41,222 nt of DNA from Chloroflexota bacterium (GTDB taxonomy: Bacteria > Chloroflexota > Dehalococcoidia > Lucifugimonadales > Lucifugimonadaceae), in NCBI GenBank assembly GCA_027623655.1, contig JAQBVG010000010.1:1-41222 (forward strand), read 5' to 3'. Of the stretch, positions 7,328 to 16,199 are shown in pieces. The notes below the pieces were generated by a model. The model saw only the letters and a program-made list of their open reading frames with translations, was not told the DNA's origin and made no database searches. The first letter of the stretch is position 1. Each line of letters starts with the position of its first letter. The translations under genes and the position numbers were made by a program.

Positions 7328-8541
7328 CTAGAGCTTTCGGAGTTGTGGCGATGTGAGTATCAGGCCGACGTTTATGGCCGCGTAGATCGCCGTTCCGATA
7401 AGAATCATTTGTGCGTTGCCGATGAGTGTGCCTATCCATGCCCCGAGGAACCAGCCGAACATCATCGATTGGAGTGACAGGCTGAAGACCGACATCACCC
7501 GACCGATCATTGCAGGATCAGACTGGGTTTGCAGCAGGGTTATCGTGGAAGATGCCCATATCGGAATCGCCGCGCCGACAATCGCGAGTGCAAATAGCGT
7601 GAGCGGGAAGTTTGTCGATAGAGCGAATGTGGAGACCCCGACCACGAACATGACTGTGCTGCCTAAAATTGGCGGAGTTTTTCGTGTCCAGTCTCGTTTG
7701 GACGCGATCCAGAGTGCCGAGACACTCTGCCCGATCGCCCAGGCTGCCAGCATCACTCCGAACCCTGTCTCCCCGACATCGAACCTGTCTCTTGCATAGA
7801 CGGGGATGATCGGGACGAAGGTGGCGTTGAATATCACTGAAAACGCAAGGATCATCACGCGGAGAAGTACCGGATTGGATTTGATGTACTTCAGGCCATC
7901 GGCTATTTGCCGAACTGCCGAGGTTTTAGTTGCTACGGCCGGTTCGCTCCTGGGCAGTCGAAAAGTGAAGAAGAGGGCAAGAACGTACAGGCCGACGAGG
8001 GCAAGGAATGGAGAGCCCAGGCCGAATCCCGCGATAAGGAACCCACCCGACAGCGGACCAAGAGCCCGGGCCATGCTGTTGGTCAGCATGTTTACGGAGT
8101 TGCCAGCCTGAAGCGACTCTTTTGGGACGTAGCTCAGCACCAGGGTTTGAGTCGCTGGTAGTCCGACTGCAAGAACGGCGCTCGAGACGACCGACAGTAC
8201 GACGATTTGCCACAACGTGACGACGCCCGAGACCACCACGACGGCGGTTAGCACGGCGAGCACCAGCAGCCAGACTCGCTCCCATAACAGGATGATACGT
8301 CCGCCGAGGCGGTCGACCATCACTCCGGCAAACAGTCCGAGGATGATTGCGGGTACGACACGCAGGCCTGTCGCGGCACCGACCCAGATCTGCGCGAGGC
8401 TCCGAGTTCGAGGATCAGCCACGACTGCGCCATAATCCTCAGCTCAACGCCCATATAGTTCGCGAGGTTTCCGGCTACGAGAGCACGGAACGGACTGATC
8501 GACAGGAGTTGGACTGCTTGCAGTCGGCGGACGTCGATCAA
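7328..8541 (-). CDS. MFS transporter (MFS_3 / EntS-like), frameshifted near its N terminus
   Basis: The C-terminal 364 residues form one frame with about ten membrane helices, including the loop GLFAGVMVDRLGGR between helices 2 and 3. The missing N terminus lies in another frame to 8541: SPFRALVAGNLANYMGVELRIMAQSWLILELG, which is helix 1 and the start of helix 2 of this family. Adding one base near 8393-8399 joins LELGAS to AQIWVGAATGLR and restores a protein of about 404 residues, the normal length. Such proteins export siderophores, drugs or other small molecules. The start is uncertain (TTG at 8541). As sequenced the gene is broken. Confidence 0.7.
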
Positions 8542-8703
8542 ATCGGGTTATCTACCTGACTGGCCTGGTGGGTACCGTGTGGTTAGTTGGTGTTGGCGGA
8601 AGCGGTGGCACAGCCTAACAGTATTCGCCGGTAAATACGCTACCGGCCTGGTGCCAGGTGACGGGTGGATGGGTGGATCGGATCGGTTGCAGATCTGGCC
8701 TCC

Positions 8704-9585
8704 CTAGAACATGCCGATGGTGCCTTCTCGGTCCATCTTGCGCATCATGCGTATATAGATGGCCGCCGCGGCCGCTCCGGTCGCGATGACAATTCCCGTT
8801 AGAACGGCGAATTCGACGGCCAGTGAATCGATGAGCAGCGGTTTGTCGGTAAGTGCGCCACGAAATGCGTCGACTGCGTATGCGATCGGGTTGGCATACG
8901 CGAGCGACTTGAACGGCTGCGGGATGATTTCGATCAGGAAGTACGCGCCGCTGACGATCGCGGCCGGGCGGTGGATAACGAGCAGATACGTTTGAGCGTC
9001 TTTCGTTGCGAGGGTCAACGCCGCGCCCATTATGCCAATCGACAGGTTCAGGGCGAGCAGACATACAAGGGCATACGTACCAAGCAGCACTCCCGACATG
9101 GTGATTTCAGGGTCGAACCCGAACAACAGCCAGGCGCCTGCGAACAGGGTGATCGCGTGAAACGTGAAAAGCAGGAGGTAGTAGTTAGCGATCCCCAGAA
9201 TCACGGTGACTCGCCGGATCGGCAGGACGAACATCCGCTCGATGGTCCCCGTGATCATCTCGTACCAGACGCCCCCGGCTACGTGGGAGTCCTGCATGAT
9301 CATGTTGCCGATACCCAGCGCGGAGAATGCGACGAACCCAAGAATGACGAACGTTAGCTGGTCAGGGAGGCCGGTCAGCGATTCAAGGCGTGCGGAGTCC
9401 CTGCCATCTGAAAAGGCCCAGGCGGTCAGGATGACGGGAAGGACAATAAATACATGATCGATCAGTTCCAGCCGGAACTTGTTTGTGTATCGCATCGACT
9501 GGTTAAGCTGGTTCGAGGTAACGCGGAGGAGCGAACGGATTTCGTGGCCGGGTCCACTGCGTAGTTCAGGAGTCGGGGCAATCAT
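8704..9585 (-). CDS. ABC-2 type exporter permease
   Basis: A 293-residue membrane protein with about six hydrophobic helices and the ABC-2 permease pattern: a cytoplasmic N terminus, then a core ending in YFLIEIIPQPFKSLAYANPIAYAVDAFRGAL, the usual end loop of DrrB/NodJ-like permeases. Its start codon at 9585 overlaps the end of the next permease gene by one base, and the ATPase follows further upstream, so the three genes form one transcription and translation unit. It would pair with the 9585-10472 permease as a heterodimer. Substrate unknown. Confidence 0.85.
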   Translation of the reverse strand: MIAPTPELRSGPGHEIRSLLRVTSNQLNQSMRYTNKFRLELIDHVFIVLPVILTAWAFSDGRDSARLESLTGLPDQLTFVILGFVAFSALGIGNMIMQDSHVAGGVWYEMITGTIERMFVLPIRRVTVILGIANYYLLLFTFHAITLFAGAWLLFGFDPEITMSGVLLGTYALVCLLALNLSIGIMGAALTLATKDAQTYLLVIHRPAAIVSGAYFLIEIIPQPFKSLAYANPIAYAVDAFRGALTDKPLLIDSLAVEFAVLTGIVIATGAAAAAIYIRMMRKMDREGTIGMF

Positions 9586-10472
9586 CAGAATCTCCCCAGC
9601 ATGCCCGTGCGCCTGGTGTGCTTCAACTCACGATTGAGCAACACAAAACCGGCGGCCCACATCACGACAGTCATTGCGATAACAACAGCGAAATCTAATG
9701 TCATGTCACCGACGGTCTCGGACCGGAGCAGGGCGCGGCGTTCCATGTCGAATATCCAGGTAAACGGGAATACCCGGGCGACGATCTGCAACCAGGTTGG
9801 GAACAGGGTTATTGGGAATGTGGCACCTGCGAGAATCGCCAGGAGTGTGCGTGTCAGGACGGTCTGCACCGCCCAGCTATCGGTGATCCTCAAGAACGCC
9901 GACGACAGGAGAAATGCCATGCCGTAGACGGCCAAAAGGTGCAGCACGACTACCGAAATACCGGCGACCGGGTTGATGTTGAAGTCGGGCCTGACCCATA
10001 TCGAAACCAGTAACAGGGTCGCCGCCACGAAAATGAACATGTACAGCGAATGTGCAAGTGCCCGCCCGATAAAAAGCGTGGACGGGAACTGGACCGTGAC
10101 CAGTACACGTTCGAGGGTCCCGGTGTACTGCTCCTGTCGAATGAGGCCGGAGATCCACGAAAATACGGTGTTCGACAGGTTCACTGCCATCAGGGGGACT
10201 ACGAGGAACCCAACGTAGCCGGAGTAACCGAGGTCGTCGAAGTAGCTCCCGCCGAGCGGGTTGCCCTGCCCGACCAGGGTATCGGCCAGGAACACGAAGG
10301 GAGCAATTGCCAGGAAAGGGCCAATTGCGAGGTTCAGGAACCACGAACGATATCGGCTGAACGTCCAGATCGAATACTTGGCGATCGTCAGGCTGTCCCG
10401 GACATAGCTGAGTATGTCGTCGACGAATCCCGGTTCGGCCGCGGCCCCGGCAGTTTTATACGGTGCGAACAT
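9585..10472 (-). CDS. ABC-2 type exporter permease
   Basis: A 295-residue integral membrane protein with six predicted helices, containing the ABC-2 loop ISGLIRQEQYTGTLERVLVTVQFPSTLFIGRAL after helix 2 and the conserved ITLFPTWLQIVARVFPFTWIFDMERRAL before the last helix. It overlaps the ATPase gene by 17 bases and the second permease gene by one base. Tight overlap supports coupled translation and a single exporter complex. Confidence 0.85.
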   Translation of the reverse strand: MFAPYKTAGAAAEPGFVDDILSYVRDSLTIAKYSIWTFSRYRSWFLNLAIGPFLAIAPFVFLADTLVGQGNPLGGSYFDDLGYSGYVGFLVVPLMAVNLSNTVFSWISGLIRQEQYTGTLERVLVTVQFPSTLFIGRALAHSLYMFIFVAATLLLVSIWVRPDFNINPVAGISVVVLHLLAVYGMAFLLSSAFLRITDSWAVQTVLTRTLLAILAGATFPITLFPTWLQIVARVFPFTWIFDMERRALLRSETVGDMTLDFAVVIAMTVVMWAAGFVLLNRELKHTRRTGMLGRF

Positions 10473-11484
10473 CGCCGTTCTCCGTAATTGTCGAGCCGGT
10501 CAGCGACACAAATACGTCTTCAAGGGACGGTCGCACCTGGTTGATCGACTTGATATCGGCACCTGAGAATCGGTCATCTGCGATCAGCGTTGCCACTGAT
10601 GCCATTTCGTCTCGGGTTTTCACGCGATAAATGTCGAGAGTCGACGATGAGTCGTGAGATAGCAGTTCCTCGACAGCGGGATGATCGGTCAGCGCCTTCC
10701 TCACATCGAAATCGTTACGTGCGACCTGTAGCTCGACCACTCGACCGTCGCCGAGTGTCTCCCTGACCTGAGATGGCGATCCCTCGATGACCTTTTCGCC
10801 GTTGTTGATTATCGCAAGGCGGTCGGAGAGCTCCTCGGCTTCATGCATGTAGTGGGTGGTGTAGAGGACGGTAACGCCGTGCCCCCTGACCAACGTTTTC
10901 AGCAGCGCCCTCAGTGCGCCCCCGCCATTCGGATCAAGCCCGATCGTGGGTTCGTCGAGCAAAAGTACACGGGGTGAGTGGACGAGCGAAACGCCAATTG
11001 CCAGTCGCTGCTTCATGCCCATCGAGTAGGTCTCGACGTAGTCATCGAGCCGGTCTGCGAGTTCGACGATCTCTGCGATTATCTTTATTGCGTCCCGGGC
11101 GTGATCAACTGGAAGTCCGTACAGGCTGGCGAAATACTCGAAGTTCTGGCGGCCGGTCAGTTTCCAGTTAACGCTCCGTTCACCTCGTATCGACACGCCG
11201 ATCATGCGGCGCACGGCGCGAGCGTCTTTTACAACATCGTGCTGAGCGACCCTGCAAACACCAGCGTCGGGCAGGAGAAGCGTGCAAAGGATTCGAATCG
11301 CTGTGGTCTTGCCCGCGCCGTTCGGGCCAAGCAGGCTAAAAAATTCGCCCTCGCCTATCTTGAGGTTTAGTTCCTTGAGAGCAGTTACCCGGCGAGTAAC
11401 AGGTCGTCCAGCGATTCGACGCCAGATTGATGGCCGTCCGACGTTCTGGTTGAACGATTTCGATAGTCCAGCGATTTCTATCAA
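10456..11484 (-). CDS. ABC exporter ATPase (DrrA/CcmA-like)
   Basis: A 342-residue nucleotide-binding subunit. It has Walker A GPNGAGKT (53-60), signature YSMGMKQRL (a variant common in this subfamily in place of LSGGQ), Walker B VLLLDEP, the D-loop GLDP and the switch histidine in TTH. A C-terminal domain of about 90 residues follows (VEELLSHDSSS... to RPSLEDVFVSLTG), as in DrrA-type exporters of antibiotics and lipids. A Lys/Arg-rich insertion (about residues 17-32) precedes the usual TALK strand. It is the first gene of the three-gene minus-strand operon 11484-8704; no regulator is adjacent. Confidence 0.92.
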   Translation of the reverse strand: MIEIAGLSKSFNQNVGRPSIWRRIAGRPVTRRVTALKELNLKIGEGEFFSLLGPNGAGKTTAIRILCTLLLPDAGVCRVAQHDVVKDARAVRRMIGVSIRGERSVNWKLTGRQNFEYFASLYGLPVDHARDAIKIIAEIVELADRLDDYVETYSMGMKQRLAIGVSLVHSPRVLLLDEPTIGLDPNGGGALRALLKTLVRGHGVTVLYTTHYMHEAEELSDRLAIINNGEKVIEGSPSQVRETLGDGRVVELQVARNDFDVRKALTDHPAVEELLSHDSSSTLDIYRVKTRDEMASVATLIADDRFSGADIKSINQVRPSLEDVFVSLTGSTITENGDVRTV

Positions 11485-11748
11485 GTTATGTCTCGGTGCA
11501 GCACAGGAACTATGAAGCGCCGATGTTAGCTGAACCTGTACATGAGGAGCAGGCGGCGCGTGGTTATTATCGCCATTGAGGGATATAGCGACCGGGGCAA
11601 TGGCGGTCGGCGCAAACTTCTGACGTCTGGGACCCGGTTCGGCACACAGTACTTGAAAGACGATAAAAGCGTTTACGGAAGCACGTTAGGACACCCGGAA
11701 TAGGCGGCGCATCGACCAAGTCGCTGCCCGGATTTACGAGGGCGGACT

Positions 11749-12072
11749 TCAGTCAGCGTGGAATACTTCTCGCCACTGGATCATGTTTTGATCGGGGTGG
11801 GCGCCCCTGGGTAGCTGGAAGAACGGTGACATGTCGTCCTGCCACCTCTGGTTGACTTCTTCTTTTGCCATACCGGCCAGGGAGGCTTCGAAAGATTCGT
11901 CGCACTCGACGTAGCCGAACAGCGTGCCGTCTTCCTTGAAGAATATCGTGTAGTTTCGCCAGCCCGTTCGTACCAGGGCTTCGGACATTTCAGGCCATAT
12001 GTCGTCGTGGCGTTGCCGGTACTCCTCTACAAGCTCGGGCTTGATTTTCATTTCGAAACCGACTCGTTGCAT
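11749..12072 (-). CDS. rhaM: L-rhamnose mutarotase
   Basis: The 107-residue product matches the RhaM family throughout: MQRVGFEMKIKPELVEEYRQ, RHDDIWPEM (the catalytic His next to the Trp-Pro), NYTIFF, LFGYVE, and QRWQDDMSPFF near the C terminus. It interconverts the alpha and beta anomers of L-rhamnose or a related deoxysugar in the cytoplasm. The frame is open upstream to 12393, but the family start is the ATG at 12072, preceded by a GCAGGAA site; the longer reading overlaps the divergent gene. It is divergent from a second family member (12221). Confidence 0.9.
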   Translation of the reverse strand: MQRVGFEMKIKPELVEEYRQRHDDIWPEMSEALVRTGWRNYTIFFKEDGTLFGYVECDESFEASLAGMAKEEVNQRWQDDMSPFFQLPRGAHPDQNMIQWREVFHAD

Positions 12073-12220
12073 ATTGGGTTCCTGCTTTTTTTGTGGACCG
12101 TTGTCGACGCGATACGACTTATTTGAGTTCCGCAGAGTGTAGGCTATGCGCCCACTGAAATCAGCCGGGGAGGCGCCGGGGTGACCGGCGGTGCGAAGTA
12201 GCAAGACGGGGTGAAAGAGG

Positions 12221-12565
12221 ATGTCCAAGTCGATAGCGCAGGTCCTGGATCTGAAAGACGATCCAGAAATTATCGCGAAATACGAGGAGTACCACCGGGC
12301 AGTGTGGCCCGAAGTGCTGGAGGCACTGAGGGGGATCGGGATCGAGAGGATGGAGATTTTCCGGAGCGGAAACCATCTATTCATGTACTGCACGGTTCCG
12401 GACGATTTTGATCCCCGACGTGATTTCCAGAGCTACACGGCGTCGGAGCGGGCCAGGGAGTGGAACGACCTGATGTCGACGTTCCAGCAGAAGGTGCCGG
12501 AGGCGGCAGAAGCCGACTGGTGGCACCCGATGTCTCTGGCGTTCGACTCCGAGTGGAAGGTTTAG
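12221..12565 (+). CDS. L-rhamnose mutarotase family protein (second type)
   Basis: A 114-residue COG3254/RhaM-family protein. Hallmarks are YEEYHRAVWPEVLEAL (same His and WPE as RhaM), ERMEIFRSGNHLFMY, and a C terminus with EWNDLMSTFQQKVP and WWHPM. This branch is distinct from classical RhaM and is often annotated only as mutarotase. The anomeric sugar could be L-fucose or L-rhamnose. It is divergent from the classical rhaM gene with 148 bases between starts, which would allow shared control. The ATG at 12221 begins MSKSIAQVLDL, a normal start for the family. Confidence 0.82.
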   Translation: MSKSIAQVLDLKDDPEIIAKYEEYHRAVWPEVLEALRGIGIERMEIFRSGNHLFMYCTVPDDFDPRRDFQSYTASERAREWNDLMSTFQQKVPEAAEADWWHPMSLAFDSEWKV

Positions 12566-12590
12566 GCGGGGGATTGCCCCGCTTACTTCA
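12566..12590 (+). terminator. Hairpin right after the mutarotase stop
   Basis: GCGGGG (12566-12571) pairs perfectly with CCCCGC (12577-12582) over a five-base loop, beginning at the base after the TAG stop. The following TTACTTC is only moderately T-rich, so termination may be partial. Confidence 0.5.
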
Positions 12591-12692
12591 GGGTCCCGTG
12601 TACTCCAGCGGTCCCTTAATTCCAGGACGGGCAAGTGGCGTGATGAACGCGTCGATGTGGCCTGAACAGGTTGGCAATAGGGTGTGGTACTG

Positions 12693-13094
12693 ATGAGTTC
12701 GGCAGGAATTTTCAGGCAAATACACATCACGCTTGATGTGAATGAGTTTGACGCGGTTGCGAGATTCTGGGCAGCTTTGCTCGGACAGGAGCCGGGCCCT
12801 GTGCGGAGTGGCGGTGAATACCAGACCATCGGCGAGCTACCCGGCGGCGGCTGGTTGACGCTCCAAAAGGTTCCAGAGTTGAAAACTGCGAAGCTTCGAA
12901 TGCATCTCGATTTGGTCGTGGACGACGTCGACAGCGCGATTGCGAAGATCGTCGGTCTGGGAGGTCGCCAGATCAGCGAGCCGCGCGTTGGCGGCGGGGT
13001 GACCGTGGCCGACCCCGAGGGCAACGAGTTCTGCATCGGGGCGTTTCAACGAGACCGTAAAGGCGTCCGTACGCCTGTTGAGAAGGTTCAGTAG
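12693..13094 (+). CDS. VOC family protein, glyoxalase-like domain
   Basis: A 133-residue protein with two VOC half-modules: IFRQIHITLDVNEFDAVARFWAALLGQEPG, then RMHLDLVVDDVDSAIAKIVGLGG, ending VADPEGNEFCIG. This is the Glyoxalase_6-type pattern, which usually keeps the histidines (IHI, MHL) but lacks the full set of acidic ligands, so a binding rather than catalytic role is possible. A GTG at 12684 could also start it. The stop touches the TTG start of the VanZ-like gene, suggesting coupled translation. Confidence 0.75.
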   Translation: MSSAGIFRQIHITLDVNEFDAVARFWAALLGQEPGPVRSGGEYQTIGELPGGGWLTLQKVPELKTAKLRMHLDLVVDDVDSAIAKIVGLGGRQISEPRVGGGVTVADPEGNEFCIGAFQRDRKGVRTPVEKVQ

Positions 13095-13557
13095 TTGCAC
13101 ATCTGGAAGAAAATTGACCGTCCGTGGGTCTGGGCGCCGCTAGCTATCGCATGGATGGCGACGATCTACGCGCTGTCTGACAGACCGGCCGGCGACTACA
13201 AGGGCGCTGGGGGGGTTTCTTTCGTGGCTCCCGTTTGCCAGTACGGTTGCCCACGTCGGTCTCTATTTTGTGCTTGGCGTTTTCGTCTTTCGGCTGTTGC
13301 TGTCGTTGAATCTCCTGGCGGTGGGTATGAGCGCATACCTGACGTTGTTCACGGCGTTGATCTACGGCATACTCGACGAGGTACATCAGCGAAGCGTCGA
13401 GGGCAGGTCATCCGAGGTTGCAGATATCGTCGCCGATGTTTTCGGGGCGGTGCTGGCAGTGGTATTTTGGTTCGGCCTTAACAGACTGCAACGTATGCGA
13501 GCGGAAAAACGGAATGCCAGACAATCCATTGCCGAAAAGACGGATACCAGATCCTGA
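13095..13557 (+). CDS. VanZ-like membrane protein, frameshifted in a run of seven G
   Basis: The first frame (TTG start at 13095) gives WVWAPLAIAWMATIYALSDRPAG, a typical VanZ-family first helix. The rest lies in the next frame: FLSWLPFASTVAHVGLYFVLGVF, then YGILDEVHQRSVEGRSSEVADIVADVFGAVLAV, which carries the family's DExHQ and ADxxAD features. Removing one G from the seven at 13209-13215 joins the two into about 154 residues with four helices. Function is unproven; VanZ relatives give low-level teicoplanin resistance or act on envelope lipids. The next gene starts inside its 3' end. Confidence 0.7.
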
Positions 13558-13870
13558 AGAACTGTGGCCGACGGGCCCCGAGGTCCTGAAAACACTCGAG
13601 GAGGCGGTGCAAATGGCCGAGGAAATTGCAATTGCGCCAGCCGAACGCTGGGTCGCCCGTGTGATTAGCGACAGGCTGATCCCGAGTCTTTACAGCGCCC
13701 GGACTTATCTTGAGGTCGGTAGATTGAACTCTCCAGAGGTCCGGCTCGGTATATCCAAGGCACAGAACGAGGCCAGCGACCTTGCCGATGTCGACCCCAG
13801 GTACGCGCCTCTTTATTCCAAAATTAGAGTTCTGGCCGAAGAAGCTGCAATTGCAGCGCGAAGGAACTGA
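13514..13870 (+). CDS. Conserved-looking small protein of unknown function
   Basis: A 118-residue, mostly helical protein that I do not recognise. Its start is taken at the ATG at 13514 (MPDNPLPKRRIPDPEELWPTG). The frame is open further upstream, but only as a shadow of the VanZ-like gene. The body (LKTLEEAVQMAEEIAIAPAERWVARVISDRLIPSLYSARTYLEVG) looks like two or three amphipathic helices. It overlaps the VanZ-like gene by 44 bases and lies 46 bases before ybeY, so it belongs to this run of genes. No membrane segment or signal peptide. Confidence 0.65.
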   Translation: MPDNPLPKRRIPDPEELWPTGPEVLKTLEEAVQMAEEIAIAPAERWVARVISDRLIPSLYSARTYLEVGRLNSPEVRLGISKAQNEASDLADVDPRYAPLYSKIRVLAEEAAIAARRN

Positions 13871-13916
13871 CGCATCGTCTCAGATCCGACCCCCGGCATG
13901 CTAGGATGACCGTACT

Positions 13917-14474
13917 TTGACGTCTCCTGCCGATACCGATTCGTTCAGCTCCGAAGACGGTCGGATCGAGGTTGTTTTCGATCTTGAAGGTGTCTCTGAA
14001 TCGAGGATTGCGTTGATAATCAAGGCTGCCCTCGCCACGCTTGATGCGGAACAGGTGGTGGGCGCAGACCGGATCACGGTGCTGGTCACCGGCGACGATC
14101 GAATCAGGGAGTTGAACAGGGAATTCAAAGGCGAGGACGAGGTGACAGATGTCCTTTCGTTCAACATGGAGGGCGATGAGGTCGTAGGCGGCGAAGAGTA
14201 CGGTGACGATCTCGACGGTGTCGGATGGCCTGCATTCGCACAGGATGACGAGTCAGACAGTGGGGAGTCCGAGCGGCTCGGCGATATAGCGATTTCGCTC
14301 CCTCAGGTCGAAAGGCAGGCGGCTGAGAACTCGATTTCCGCGGATCGAGAGTTGGCGATGCTTACCATCCACGGTGTTCTTCACCTGCTCGGGTATGATC
14401 ATGCCGATCTGGATGAAGAGAAGGTAATGTTCGGCAAGACAGACCAGATATTGACTGTAGTCATCGGCGCGTAG
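13917..14474 (+). CDS. ybeY: Endoribonuclease YbeY (16S rRNA maturation)
   Basis: YbeY is a zinc-dependent RNase needed for 16S rRNA 3'-end processing and ribosome quality control. The metal motif HGVLHLLGYDH (152-162) supplies H152, H156 and H162. The preceding FKGEDEVTDVLSF is also family-typical. At 185 residues it is longer than the usual 150-165, mainly because of a very acidic insertion at about 85-120 (GDEVVGGEEYGDDLDG, DDESDSGESE). The start is TTG at 13917; the ATG just upstream is closed by a stop in frame. dnaX follows 30 bases later. Confidence 0.93.
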   Translation: MTSPADTDSFSSEDGRIEVVFDLEGVSESRIALIIKAALATLDAEQVVGADRITVLVTGDDRIRELNREFKGEDEVTDVLSFNMEGDEVVGGEEYGDDLDGVGWPAFAQDDESDSGESERLGDIAISLPQVERQAAENSISADRELAMLTIHGVLHLLGYDHADLDEEKVMFGKTDQILTVVIGA

Positions 14475-14504
14475 TTTGCCCGAACTGGCACGACTGAGTT
14501 TGAA

Positions 14505-16199
14505 GTGACAAATAGCCAGGTTTTTTATAGAAAATGGCGCCCTACCCGGTTCGACGAGGTGGCGGGGCAAGAGCACGTCACGAAGACCCTCAAACGGGCC
14601 ATCACAACGGGTCGAATTTCTCACGCCTACCTATTCACCGGGCCAAGGGGCGTTGGCAAGACTTCGACCGCTCGGATTCTCGCGAAAGCACTTAACTCCG
14701 AGGTTTCTGACGATGGCGAACCAGTTGCGGATTCCGAAGTTTCAGTGGCTATCGACCAGGGTCGTTACCTGGACCTCATAGAGATCGACGCGGCGTCGAA
14801 CCGTGGGATCGGCGATATCCGCGAGTTGCGGGACAACGTGCAGTTCCGGCCAGTGTCGGGTAAGTACAAGGTGTACATAATCGACGAAGTGCACATGCTT
14901 ACCACCGAGGCGTTCAATGCGCTGTTGAAAACGCTGGAGGAGCCACCGCCCAACATTGTTATGATCCTGGCGACCACCGACGCCCAGAAGGTCCCCGCGA
15001 CGGTTATCAGCCGTTGCCAGCGGTTCGATTTCCGGCGTCTGTCTAACGACGACGTGATCGAGCGACTCATCGAGGTTTGCGATGCCGAGGGTATCGAGGC
15101 CGAACCGGCCGTTCTCGAGATGATCGCTCGTACTGCGTGGGGCAGTTTGCGGGATGCCGAGAACCTGCTTGAGCAGTTGTTCGTTTCGTACGGTCAGACC
15201 GGTGACGACGGGGAGTCGACCGAGATCACCGAGTCGCAGGCCAGAGAGCTGCTGGGTCTCGGCGATACGGCGACGAGTACGGAGCTGGCATCGGCGCTCC
15301 TGGCGAAGGATGCAGCGCAGGCGCTGACGGTCATTAATCGCGAGGCGCAGCGTGGGGCCGATCTACGGGCGTTACGGTCGGGTACGGTCGATGCACTTCG
15401 TGTGGCACTGCTGTTGAAGGCCGGTGTTGAGGATTCGATCAGCCAGGGTTCGGAGTTTTCCGAAACGATGTCTGTCGCCGCACGTTCGGTGAGGCTCGAC
15501 CAGATCCTGCATATTCTGACCTCGCTCGGACAGGCCGATATGAAGGCCAATTCGTCGTCGCCGCTTCCCCTGGAACTGGCCGTCTTGAAGGCGACGACTC
15601 GACCCGTCGTTGCTGCAGCCGGTCCGGGTTCCGGTGCTCCCGCGTCATCAGGTGCCGCACCGGCCAGGCCTTCAACTCAGCAACGGCCCTCCACTGCGGG
15701 ATCTTCGCCTAGCGAGCCGAGTGACAGGCCGCCAGCGCAGCGGCGGGAGCGCACTCCAATCGAGGCCCAGTGGGACAAGGTTGTCTGGGCGATGCGCCGG
15801 ACGAAACACAGGCGCTACGTGGTGGGCTCGCTGTTGAGAAACATCGATGTGCCGGAACCGGTCGAAGGCAAGATTTCGCTCAGGTTCAAGAGCAATGCTC
15901 TGAAGAGCAACTTCATGGAGGAGATGCAAGACAAGCGATCACGCGACGCGTTGAGGGATGCCATCACTGAGGCCTACGGATCTGAACTTGAACTGCTGGT
16001 GATTTCACCACAGGAGGCCGATGAGAACGGGCGGTCAGACAACGAAGACGGATCGGTGTCCGGCCCGGTCGCTGGTGGCCCAACATCGGCGGCGCAGGAA
16101 AGTGCGATGGTGCGGGCGGCCATGGTGATGGGTGCCAGGGTGGTCGCTGAAGAGCCGGTCGAGGTCAGGGGCGACCGCGAGCCGGACTACGAGGATTAG
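14505..16199 (+). CDS. dnaX: DNA polymerase III gamma/tau subunit
   Basis: A 564-residue clamp-loader ATPase. Motifs are FYRKWRPTRFDEVAGQEHV, Walker A GPRGVGKT (46-53), DEVH (127-130), ALLKTLEEPP and sensor TTDAQKVPATVISRC. The zinc module that normally follows ALNC is altered: residues 64-85 carry none of the four cysteines, so this DnaX cannot bind that zinc. A Pro/Ser/Ala-rich linker (about 375-425) leads to a C-terminal domain (IEAQWDKVVWAMRR...) like tau domain V. No slippery A-run with a stop is seen, so no short gamma product is predicted. GTG start at 14505. First of the dnaX-ybaB-recR set. Confidence 0.95.
   Translation: MTNSQVFYRKWRPTRFDEVAGQEHVTKTLKRAITTGRISHAYLFTGPRGVGKTSTARILAKALNSEVSDDGEPVADSEVSVAIDQGRYLDLIEIDAASNRGIGDIRELRDNVQFRPVSGKYKVYIIDEVHMLTTEAFNALLKTLEEPPPNIVMILATTDAQKVPATVISRCQRFDFRRLSNDDVIERLIEVCDAEGIEAEPAVLEMIARTAWGSLRDAENLLEQLFVSYGQTGDDGESTEITESQARELLGLGDTATSTELASALLAKDAAQALTVINREAQRGADLRALRSGTVDALRVALLLKAGVEDSISQGSEFSETMSVAARSVRLDQILHILTSLGQADMKANSSSPLPLELAVLKATTRPVVAAAGPGSGAPASSGAAPARPSTQQRPSTAGSSPSEPSDRPPAQRRERTPIEAQWDKVVWAMRRTKHRRYVVGSLLRNIDVPEPVEGKISLRFKSNALKSNFMEEMQDKRSRDALRDAITEAYGSELELLVISPQEADENGRSDNEDGSVSGPVAGGPTSAAQESAMVRAAMVMGARVVAEEPVEVRGDREPDYED

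Noticed and set aside
11749-12393. 214-residue reading of the mutarotase frame
   Set aside because: The first 107 residues have no relation to the family and overlap the divergent gene; the family start is the ATG at 12072.
14505-16199. Programmed frameshift in dnaX giving a short gamma subunit
   Set aside because: I found no A-run slippery site followed by a near stop in the linker region.
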